Below, in pieces: positions 34,901 through 64,000 of a stretch of 64,000 bases of DNA. The stretch is taken from the NCBI GenBank assembly GCA_036971475.1, contig JBAIZL010000001.1, positions 283,420,425-283,484,424 of the forward strand. The letters are read 5' to 3'. The DNA comes from Prosapia bicincta (lineage: Eukaryota > Arthropoda > Insecta > Hemiptera > Cercopidae). The position numbers were made by a program, and so were the translations under genes. Each line of letters begins with the position of its first letter. Position 1 is the stretch's first letter. The notes beneath the pieces were generated by a model. The model did no database searches, was not told the origin of the DNA, and worked only from the letters and a program-made list of their open reading frames with translations.

Positions 34901-36214
34901 GAATTTATATTTTTTTAAAATCTTTTATTTGAAACAGAGAATTAAAATTGTTTATGTCATTTGAAAAACTATTGTTTACATCAAGTTGTTAGTTAAGTAT
35001 ATGTAAGTGTGTTGCATATGTGTATAAATTCCCCATCAAAGGCTCAACTTTCAGTCCCAATGTCCTCATTTGAGGACATTACTCGAAGGGCATATGAGTT
35101 AAGACCATTAGTGCAATATTTTTTAAAAATTATTTTTCCACGTCATCAAAACGTTTAATGTTTATTGAAATGGACTTATCTTTAAAAAAAAAATAATTCA
35201 TTCGAAACAATTCGTAACTTTTATTAATTACTGCATTGATTTCATATTTTAAATTATCTCCATAAATGTAAACAATTAATAGATAAATAAATTGTAGACC
35301 ATGCTTAGCGGTTTTATAAAACCGTATTTTTGTTTGATCCGTTGAAAATTGGTAATTAAACAGATTTAATTTTGAAACATTAGGTAACAACAAATAGCTT
35401 ATTATTAAAAAGCGTTTTAAACCTTTATAATGAGCAAGTCAGTGTTAACATTTAAAGAAGTAATAACTAAAATTGACATGTTAACTTTCTAAAAACAAAT
35501 TGTGAGAAATATAACCGGAAACAATTTGTTGTATGGGGCTAGAATAATTTTATATTAACTAATATAAAAAATGTATTTCTTAATGAACAAATAAATAAAT
35601 ACGTAGTGTTTTTGTCTTGTTCTTTATCGTAACAAGGCGCAAAATATGCAATCCTTCATACATCAGTTAGTATGCATAGATTTGCACAACGCAGGGGCAA
35701 TTTAACAAGCATTAGCTTGAAGACTTTATATTCTATTATGACTATAATTTTCAGTTGATTATAATTTTATGTTACAAGTTACTATAATTGCCGTTATAGG
35801 TTAAAAGTTGTGTTAATAAAGCTAGAGAATAAATTCAGGAAAATATATTTATTGTTCATTACATATTTGCTTAATTAATTAACAACCAGCTCGTCATGAA
35901 CAGCAACAAGATTTCGATAATTATTGTATTTTAAGAAATACAATAAGTTGAATACTTTTCAACAGGATATATACAAGTTTTATGTGTATCCTCCCATTTT
36001 TAGAAGGATATGGAAGGCAGAAGGGAGGTAAACAAAAGGTAGCATATTGTAATAAGATTAGGGGGAGGGGAAGGGGTTAAGGCTTCTCGTAATCAGGACC
36101 GCTTGCCCGAATAGGACCAGCTGTCAGCCATGATAGAGAGAGGTGTATAATTGCTAAACAGAACCAAAGTCGACAATAATCGCTCCTTTAAGAGAAGGCT
36201 GCGAATATAGAAAA
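34901..36214. other. Unassigned intergenic DNA
   Basis: No gene recognised. A perfect small palindrome AATGTCCTCATTTGAGGACATT lies near 35059-35080. The 87-aa minus frame at 35130-35393 is AT-driven, without motifs. Confidence 0.35.
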
Positions 36215-36216
36215 TA

Positions 36217-37067
36217 CAGTAAACTCCCGGTTATCCGTGGAATAGGGTGGCCCGGCAACGCCGGATTAGGAATTCTCCGGATAATCCGCTATGAACAAAG
36301 AATACGCAAAACGATCGATAATCGATTATTATACCATAAATTACACAAATAATGACCCTGGTTAATGCAATTCACAAATAATCTTAAGAGGACAAAATAA
36401 ATACAGAAAATAATTTAAAATGTCGATGTATTTGACGGATTATAACATGTACATTTATATGTCTAACTATTTACATTACATACATAAGTAGGCCTATATG
36501 TCAAAAGTAAGTATGTATGTACATATGTAATTTCCTTTACACATAATACTTACTTTTTAACAAAAAAATCTGTCACTTTCGTGCCTTGATTTAGCTTTAA
36601 TGTGCGATCTAAGTTTCTTGAGGACCATTTTGTCGCACAGTGTCTACTTGTGTCATAAAGATCGATAATGTATATGACAGACATGGATAATGCATATGTC
36701 ACGTCCTAGACTATTTATAGCCGAGATTAGCTGACATTTGTTTACAATCTTATGATACACATTAGGTTTACGGGGGTCCAAGTACTTTGTCATTTTCTCT
36801 TATATATAGTAGTCTGCTCGCCCCTTTTATTTCGCTGGCCTGCGTCGGGATGCTTCCCTTTCAATGTAAAAATTAGTACGTACATATTTACATATCTATT
36901 CCTTCATCTTAACTTCTATTAAGCCTTATTTACGTCGTAATTCACCATTTGGAAGTTTAAACACATGAATCTGATTGGAATAAAAATTGGATATTTGTAA
37001 AACAATGGCAGACCCCGGATAATCCGCAAACCGGTTAATCCGCCCACGGATAATCGGGAGTTTACTG
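36217..37067. mobile_element. Tigger/pogo-like TIR element, copy 2, with TA duplication
   Basis: Starts CAGTAAACTCCCGGTTATCC and ends GGATAATCGGGAGTTTACTG, exact inverted ends flanked by TA (36215-36216 and 37068-37069). Most of the 851 bp aligns with copy 1 at 5489-6646, including the CGATCGATAATCGATTATTA stretch. The internal minus frame of copy 1 is broken here. Non-autonomous as far as visible. Confidence 0.75.
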
Positions 37068-37069
37068 TA

Positions 37070-38354
37070 CTAGGATAGAAAGAGACAGAAAAAAATAAAT
37101 AAAATGTGCAAAATAAATGTGTCCATGAAATAAATAAAAACAAATGGTTCTGGTACTCGGGGGAGCGCCGACAGAAGTAAAAATATTTACAGGCATGGCT
37201 ACAGAAACTTTGAATTGAGAAAAACATTTAATCTCGAGTATTACGAAATTAGCCTAACATTTGTTGTAGTATAAGGGACAGTAATACTGAGGGTTTTCAT
37301 TAAACACCAAAATTTTTAACTACGAATAACAAATTAAAGCTAATAGTTTTGCTCTATACTTTGATTTAAAGTAGATTAGGAATGGGTTTGTGGTAGGTTA
37401 GGGATGCGGTGTTGTCAGATCGTAATTTCTCCAATTCCGCGCCGTGCATCGTACAAAACGTAATAAAAACTTTCACTTAAATCAAGGTTTAAAGCACTTA
37501 GAGTGGGAATTAAATTTTGAAACTTGGCATGTATAAGCAGCATTATTCCCTCATTCAGAATATTAAACCATAAAAGTAATATTTTGTTTGAAAGACCGTT
37601 AAAAAATTAGATTTAATAAGAGTTGTACTTCAACAAACATAAAAAAGTTAGTAAGCGACAACTTTTCGTATTTGTTGGCTAAAAACTGTTTGTAAGCGTA
37701 AAAGTTTGAGATAATTAGTTAGATTTTATTATTCCTTTCATTTCATGTTGGTAGGACCTTTGGTTTGTTGCTAGTAAAGTGGTAAAGTGAAAAGTTTTTC
37801 GCGTCAAATTTTCGCCGAGTACTGCAGGCTTATACTCGTACATAGGTTGCGGCTTTTGTTCCTATATGCATATATTTTTAAGTATTTCTTCATAAAAATA
37901 ATTTTAACTTATGTAAATAATTACATTTTTACATACAAATTCAAATGTATTTAACTAGATAATTTGAAGGTTCTCTATTATTATTAAAAATAGAACATTT
38001 TATCTTTTGTATTAATGTGAGAGAGTTTGTATCAGCTACAAGGTACCATTTGTTTGTAGTAACTTACCATGTTCTATAATTTTGTGATAGGAATATTACA
38101 TGAAAAAAAAATAACTACTGAGTCAATAATAGTATTTGCTTTTTTCATGATACAATGTTATCCACATCAATTAGCATATAGCCTATGTGCGATAAGAAGT
38201 AATACAACTTACTAAGTACAATGTTATTTCTTATTGTCCTAAAAATATTTGAAAAAAAATTATTAAAATCAATTGTCATCAACTATAGGTTTAAAAAATG
38301 TATTTGAACTTGATTGGAAGAATAAAAACGTATTTTATTAACGTTTGAAAATTT
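37070..38354. other. Unassigned intergenic DNA
   Basis: No ORF, RNA gene or repeat recognised. Confidence 0.35.
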
Positions 38355-38540
<186 letters not shown>

Positions 38541-38919
38541 AACATTCTGAGTTTTGAAAAAGACTGTTGAAGGGAAGCAAAGCTGAAACTGCAGAACGAA
38601 GCAAGCTACACCACTAGTAACTGTACCACAGCTACATTAGGACTGAGCGAGGAAAGGAAGTTTAACGACGACTTGGCAACAAGGCTCACCCATGCAGCAA
38701 GATGTGAGCCTCCTATTAGCTCAGAAGCCCGTAATCCCCACTCTCTCTGGTTCATTTCCCCTACGTATAATCCTATTCTGTTTTAAATCCAACCATAATA
38801 GTTTTCATATTCAATGAAAATCGCCAAAAATATGAGTTTATACATATTTCATTCAATATTTTTATCTCGATTTGAGAAATGTATTTAATAATGAATAATA
38901 TTTATTCTAGATAATAATA
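38541..38919. other. Unassigned, partly GC-richer
   Basis: 38560-38760 is less AT-rich than its surroundings, with no ORF or family that I recognise. Confidence 0.3.
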
Positions 38920-39970
38920 AAATAATGTAGGTAGAAAAAACCTTTGTTAGATGTTTACTGAATACAATTTTTTAAAATAAATTTGAAATCAGTTCTTAAG
39001 AAGTATCAGATGGACCTAAAAATGTTTTAATTTCAAAAACGGTCATAAAATACGTAAATTATTATTATCGTTCCATTAAAATTTATCAAAATTTAAATAA
39101 ATTAATGTTGTCGTGTCTATTGATGTGCAAAGTGCAAAAAGTTCAGATTCCTCCAAAAGTCCTAATGATAAAGCCTGTTCTGGAGCCCGATGGACATGGA
39201 GCATTTCAATTGGTGGTACTCGAAGTTGAAAGAGGGTACGGACAAAGGCTTGGCAGTTGAAAACATGATCTGGGGTTAGTTGTGATTGAGGACAGTACTT
39301 GGAAATGGGATAAGATTTTATATTGGTTGGTGATATCTTCATTCCCCTGAAATGTCCAATACACAGCCTAGCTATTGTAGAGGAGTGGTTTCTTGGGCAG
39401 TTAAGATCGGGGAGGGTTGCCTTGCTAAAATGTTAGTTGATGTGGATTTTTCGTTTGGCAATAGCATTCGCATTTGTATAAGTGACTGTTAGAGGTTGAT
39501 CTTCGTCACGTGCTTCCTTTGCAAGGGCAACTGCACACTCATTACCCTCAATTCGGACATGAGCAGGGATCCACTGGAGAGTGCAAGGTATATTTAATGA
39601 ATGGAGAAGAGCAATAATCTCTTATGTCAGTCTTGTCTCACCATTATGTATGGCTTCGAGTGCTGATTTTGAGTCTGAGAAAAATAAATTATTATATTTA
39701 TTAAGTGATTAAAACTATTTAATAATAACCTTTTTTCAACAATGTTTAGTAAATAATGTACGAGTAACATAAACTACAACATGTTCTGTAACCTATAACA
39801 CAACATTAACTACTGCATGCAATCATATTATCATTTTGAGGTGACCCCTAGCGTATTCTGACGCAACTATACTGACGCGAAATAGTATGTGAAATTGTTT
39901 GTGTCGGTCAAAAATAAGTTTTTGTAGGCGTCGCTTTAGAGGTTTTCACTTTGAAAATATTTCCTTACCT
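38920..39970 (+). repeat. Dispersed repeat, copy 1 (partner 58840-59350), with insertion
   Basis: Flanks such as GTTAGATGTTTACTGAA and the TACTGACG...GTGAAATTGT stretch match 58840-59350. The match is interrupted at 39105-39681 by a retrotransposon fragment. Aligned by eye. Confidence 0.55.
39105..39681 (-). pseudogene. Non-LTR retrotransposon RNase H fragment with 10-bp target duplication
   Basis: The minus strand reads SDSKSALEAIHNGETRLT, a stop, EIIALLHSLNIPCTLQWIPA, HVRIEGNECAVALAKEARDE, then SPDHVF-like QLTPDHVFNCQAF. These are RNase H motifs (DSK, WIPxHxxIEGNExA) and the downstream Cys-rich tail of LINE ORF2 proteins. The fragment is flanked by AAATAAATTA on both sides (39095-39104 and 39682-39691). 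The reading frame runs past the left duplication, so neither end is the natural element end. One in-frame stop. Confidence 0.75.
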
Positions 39971-41253
39971 TAGTGGTACCCAAAGTGTGCGTAACGGACA
40001 ATTGTCAGGGTAACGCAGCGTGCCTTTCATGAAATAAATTAATAATTTCAAATACATATGTTACTATATAGTCTAGTTATGTTGCAATATAACTATCTGA
40101 TATTTTAGCTATGTTACAACACAGCTATGCAACAGTGCGGATATCTAGCAATATAGTTATGTTACAATATAACTATGATAGAATACAGCTATGTTATAAT
40201 ATAACAACAGAATATCCAGTAAGGATGGATTGGTTTCTTTTTTAAAATAAAGTTTACCAATATACGAGATAAACAGTTCATACGTGAAGTGAAACACTGC
40301 CTACATGTTCTGTTCGGAGATGCTATAGCGCATAGTTTTTAAACATTATAAATAAATAATATAATGTTAGCTTATATTTTGTCTTAACAAACTTGTTTTT
40401 TTAGAGCTAATTCTATCTTAATCGGAATTTTTTTCTGAATTATAATGTAACATAACGTAGCTCTGTTTTATATACATTGATTTTATTTACTTTTGTGTTT
40501 GTTGTAAGTGAGGTGTTATTTTGAATTTTTTCAAAATCTATAATTTTTATCGTTTAGTACCCAGCTTCATTATTTTTCATCAGTGCCTAATAAATTTCTT
40601 CAACAACAGGTGATATGAAATATTGGTACGAAGATTCAAGCGTCCCGGAAAAATCAGCCCAAACGCTATTTCTAAATGTGAGTCCCGTAAAATAATATAT
40701 TTGTCCCGAATTTCAAGCGTCAATTGTAAGAATATATTTGTCACATTTGTTCAGCGCACAGGTCGACAATACGCCAATATAGTAAATTGTGATTAATTTG
40801 CTCTTTGGCAAATTTAAAATTTAGATAAGTAAACACCTCTAAACATATGGTTAACTCTTGGAAATTCTGTTGGGGAACAAAAATACACTATCTTTAATAT
40901 ATTAATTGTTTTATAATATATGAGTATGATAAAATTCTAATAGATTTATTGCTATTCAACTTTCGTGGGTATAAATTTCTTACATTCTACTATTGCCTAC
41001 ATCCAAAAGTAAGTTGTCCGAATTTCGACTAGTAGGGCCCTAAATATGGTAACCGTATTATCGATATTTATTTGGTTTAAAGAAAGTCACGATTGCCTAA
41101 AGAAATGTTTATTGTGACCATTCTTTAAAATATTCATCACTAGGATTGTCAAGAAATCTTTCTAAATGAAATACGTTAATTTTTAAGTTAAAATGTAGGA
41201 TACATTTATAATTATATGGTAGAATATAATAAAACAAATTAAGTTGCATGGTT
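39971..41253. other. 3' intergenic DNA beyond the cuticle gene
   Basis: 40060-40210 is a cluster of short related units (TAGTTATGTTACAATATAAC and variants). The rest is AT-rich without recognisable features. Confidence 0.35.
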
Positions 41254-41259
41254 TTTATT
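41254..41259 (-). promoter_or_regulatory. Candidate poly(A) signal of the cuticular protein gene
   Basis: TTTATT on plus is AATAAA on minus, about 245 bp after the stop codon at 41505. First good match downstream; cleavage site not inferred. Confidence 0.5.
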
Positions 41260-41504
41260 TTACAAATGTTTTTTTACAGTTTTCTCCCTTATTCTTACGC
41301 GTTACAAACGCAATTCGAAGTAATATCAAGTCATTTGACACATTTAGAATAGTCAAGTTGTGCTCAACACATATAATTCGACAATTTCTCTCAAATTACG
41401 GTACAAAAGTTGTTTCCTTTTGATCCACAAAAGGAAATAAATAATCTTTACAATAACAGAGTTTACTTTGGTGTAAAACTTAGGGCTAAAACTTAAAAGC
41501 TAGG

Positions 41505-59926
<18,422 letters not shown>

Positions 59927-59955
59927 GTTGTATCCGGATAAAGAAAGCACAAGAC

Positions 59956-59986
59956 TAACCACTTCTTCCGTAGCCTCCTATATATA
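59956..59986 (-). promoter_or_regulatory. Cuticular protein gene core promoter
   Basis: On minus, TATATATA (59986-59979) is followed about 30 nt later by TTAGTC with A at 59956 as the likely start, giving a 29-nt 5' UTR before the ATG at 59926. Compact TATA promoters are usual for cuticle genes. Confidence 0.7.
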
Positions 59987-62192
59987 GTGAGTTTAGAAAC
60001 AATACAGTGAAAGTGGGAGCTACAACTATGCCCTCCTTGTCTTCGTGTAATAACGTATTTCTGGAAAACTATATCTCTGTACTTATTTTAAAATTCGATT
60101 CCATGGTATAACATGCATGCTAGATTATATAATGGTCGTTACGTAAGCTAAAACGTACAACAGGTAGATTGGTGTTTTGTAAACTTGGGCGTTGTGCTGA
60201 ATCGTTATATCAGCGAGTGTTTACAAATGCCCGTGAACTAGAGGACTTATGGCACAAAGTAATGTTTTTATGTAATGTGTTTTGGATGCTTTGATCACGC
60301 TCTGACATTAAAATTTACCGGCGCTTGTCTCCGGAGAGTTTTGGTAAAAGTAGTCATGTTATGGGAACACTCTCGAAATAATATGCCTTCTTCATGATGG
60401 AAGCAAAGTTTTCTAACAATAAATACAAAATTATTTGTGAATTGGAAATATAGAAACAATATTTCTAATAATATTTTCTTAATAAAATATACATATACAC
60501 AAAAATAAAACTAATAATAATAATAACATTACTAGTAAAAGAGAGATATTCTTTCATTGTCCTCCGAAAATGATTGCTTTGCAATTGAAATACACATAGG
60601 GATTAAAAATGTTTTTTGGTTAATAAATTTCATTTATTTAAAATTAAAAAAAATTAATGTCATAATGTGTGTTATAGCTCCTAGGATCAACCATTTATCC
60701 TAAATCGTGTGTTGCATAACAAAAGTACAGTTAATATAGAACGATATTTATTTTCACAATATATTAAGATTTACACAATTAATTTATTAGCTATAAATGT
60801 AATTTACGTGTTTGTAAACAATAGGCTATAACTCTATAGCTATTGTCAATATAATTATATTTTTAACAGAAAGAAACAAATTAATTGACACAAATAAGTT
60901 TAAACATATTAAAATGTGGAAAAACGCTCAGTTACGTTTTATTTACATCAGTATTGCATTTTTTGAAATAACTGGCAATATTTAATTGTGTTCCTTATAC
61001 ACCATGGGTTTTTGAAATTTTACCGCCTATAAAATGTATTAGTAACGCTGTACAATAAAATTGAAACATTTTTGCTCAAAGGGTTAACGTAATTTACCTA
61101 TACTGTACTAACAAGACAGTTTAAACCCATTTCATTTTACCCTTCCAAGTTTTGATCTGTTGTAAGTGCTTAAAAATAATATTAATAGTTTGATAAACGC
61201 TTTGTTTGTTTTGTTGTCTATGATGATTGTTCGTTTTCAACAGAAATATAAATAAGTTTAATAATCGAATATTGTATATAGATGGTATCATGGACTATTT
61301 CTTAAAAAATCGGTACAGTTGATTCAAAAATAGAAATAAATGTTTGCATTTTTAAAATAACAATATTAAATAAAACAATGAATGCAATCTAAGCACATTA
61401 AAATAAATGTAATAGTAATGCATAATGACAAAACCCAAGAGTATAAAGAAACATTTTAGCGTTTATATAAAAATTTTATAAGTTTTATAAAAGCCATACA
61501 AAGGTAATCACCGCATTATTGAGTCGTAAAATGGGTGTAAGTGATTTTATAGTTGCTTTAAATGTAATAAATTGCAAACTTTCTAACATAAATGTTTTTT
61601 TTCCATTTACTTATTACAGCATAGATATAAAACTAGAATGGTAGATTGTTTTTAATGCATATTGGTCATAAAATGTTATTTGTAATCAATAAATTGGCGC
61701 GTTCTTAAATGTTATTGATTTAAAATTTATATAACGTTTTATTACACAGATATTTTCGTAAGGTTATTATTTTATTTACTTACAATTAATTTATATTTAT
61801 ATGCACTATCTAGAAAAGTGTAAGTTTTACTTTAAAACTTTTAAACAATACCAACCAAAATATAAAATTATCTGTAGAAACAAATATATGACAAGTATGT
61901 GTTCTAACATATTTTTTGTGAGAAAATCCTTCTTATCGAGTTGTCAGAATGTTGAAATTAGTTGGATTTAGTAGGAGTAAAAACTTAACGGAGAGGGAAA
62001 TCGTTTTTAGGAATTATTATATTTAGATATTTATTTTCTAATTTCTCAACACTAGAACTTTGAAATAATTATCTCTTGTTACAATTAGTATTTAAAAAAT
62101 TCTTCCAAAAAGTGGATTTCAATTATTTGAGTACTATAAAAGACCTTCGATTTCTATAAGAGTTTTGGTAAAATCATTTCAATAATAAATTA
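59987..62192. other. Upstream region of the cuticle gene, nothing recognised
   Basis: AT-rich, no ORF, RNA gene or repeat identified. It would contain the cuticle gene's upstream control, but I could not assign sites. Confidence 0.4.

Positions 62193-62242
<50 letters not shown>
62193..62242 (+). repeat. (TA)n tract
   Basis: About 48 bp of TA repeats. Confidence 0.95.
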
Positions 62243-62245
<3 letters not shown>

Positions 62246-62522
62246 TAGTTTTTTATTTAAAGTAAATAGTAATAAGAAAAACGTTTTAAGACAATTCATA
62301 CTTATGTGTGCGAAGAAAAATTTGAATTTGATTTACTATTTATTAAATAATTATAATATAAATATATATATTTGTACATACATATGATAAAATCGTAATA
62401 TTAGGTACAAAATAAAAAGTGAATTAAATTATAAAAATTATTTAATTTAATTTAAATAAAAATGTATTTGGTCTTGAGGGCCTGAATAAGATGTACTTTA
62501 TTAACAATTAAAAATTTGAGGA

Positions 62523-63085
<563 letters not shown>

Positions 63086-63879
63086 GCGATATTTATATAT
63101 ATATAAATAGGAAGAGTGTGAACCGATAGTAGAAATCGAAACACAAATATTTGGATATTTTTTTGTTTTCATAAAGTTAACGTTTTAACATCGAAACAAA
63201 CGCAATGTTTGCGAATACATGATATGAAATACAATAACTGAAAATGTAACTCATTATTATATATAATTTGATTAAAAATTCCCTCATATCAAACAATTAA
63301 CAAATTATTTCACCATGACTATGCTTTCCAGCATACGTGTATATCCGAAACATAAGCGAAAAGAGTTGCATAAAGAGATTGTCTGCTACCTGACGTCAAT
63401 ATATCGGAAAGCTATGAGTAAATTGCGATGAGAATCTAAGGAAAGCAGTGCATTATCTCGGCGTGTATTCTTCGATCTAATCTGCCATCGTCTGCAGCTC
63501 GCTTCCTGCATTTACTTCCTGTGGAGGTTTTGGAATACTGACTCCGTTATGGATAAACGAACGGGCTAATTTTAACTGCTTTTTATGCGTTATTTAACGT
63601 TTACCATTATTGAATGTAACTAAGTACTCAGTGAAAATTTAAAGATAATGCGTACAAAAGTCTAATCTGTGTAAGATATATTACTACATATTATAGCCAA
63701 ATTAATGAACTGTTTAGTTTAAAACCTGAAATTGGATGACAGATGTTTTTTTGTAACACGAACAAGAATATACTAGCAATAAAAGTTATTAGAGCCTAAA
63801 AAATTACAAAGAAGTATGTAAAGAAAATAAATATATTTTCTCAAGTAAGTGTTATATTATAAAACCAGTAGTATAAACA
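63086..63879. other. Unassigned, with a repeat end near 63103
   Basis: AGGAAGAGTGTGAACCGATA near 63109 matches the TA-bordering repeat end seen at 38509 and 42181. 63350-63560 is less AT-rich and unassigned. Confidence 0.35.
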
Positions 63880-64000
63880 AAAAGTTTTTAATGTTAATTC
63901 CTACTTCAGTCAACAAAGAAAAGTAATATTTTAGTTACTTTTTATTATAATTAGTATAAATAAAGTAACATAACCTATGCGTTAAAACAGCTGTTCTACT
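63880..64000 (-). repeat. Foldback element arm, copy R5, cut by window edge
   Basis: GTTAATTCCTACTTCAGTCA is the outer end of the 41887-43000 family in left-arm orientation; it runs to AACAGCTGTTCTACT at the edge, so the element continues past the window. Confidence 0.55.

Overview
The window is nuclear DNA from an arthropod, almost certainly an insect. It is very AT-rich, carries long dinucleotide microsatellites, and has only two host-type genes among many decayed transposable elements. The insect call rests on a spliced RR-2 cuticular protein gene (three coding exons, TATA and initiator promoter, about 18.4 kb on the minus strand) and on the element families present: Penelope-like, BEL/Pao, Ty3/gypsy, piggyBac, Tigger/pogo, hAT and a non-LTR RNase H piece. 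I cannot name the order with confidence.

Layout: 1-2171 is the 3' part of a Penelope-like element (PLE family A). Its RT plus GIY-YIG ORF has no stop and runs off the left edge. Its terminal repeat holds a GC-box/TATA/initiator promoter and a hammerhead ribozyme. 2172-7400 holds a BEL fragment, copy 1 of a 2-kb duplicated block, PLE-A terminal fragments and a Tigger-like TIR element. 7422-11261 (minus) is an intact 1279-aa ankyrin-repeat gene with one coding exon, and a good splice acceptor just upstream implies a 5' UTR intron. 11.3-41.2 kb is a graveyard of nested elements: foldback MITEs, a BEL integrase-LTR-gag arrangement, piggyBac, Tigger, hAT and gypsy remnants, and at least six fragments of a second Penelope family (B) with its own hammerhead ribozymes. 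41.5-59.95 kb (minus) is the cuticular protein gene. Its two introns (8.2 and 9.8 kb) hold a 29-bp minisatellite with a 262-bp higher-order repeat, long-arm foldback elements, a hAT MITE with target duplication, (CA)n(TA)n tracts and palindromes alternating with (TA)n. 60-64 kb is AT-rich DNA with no recognisable gene; at the right edge it enters another foldback arm.

The two host-type genes show no functional link: one is a structural exoskeleton protein, the other a probable protein-binding scaffold with an insect PRANC-like tail. The most coherent system is the Penelope one. Both families place a hammerhead with a palindromic stem III at their termini, both have one extra nucleotide between the CUGAUGA core and stem II, and in family B the ORF's tandem stop codons lie inside the ribozyme core. 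All alignments here were done by eye; none was computed.
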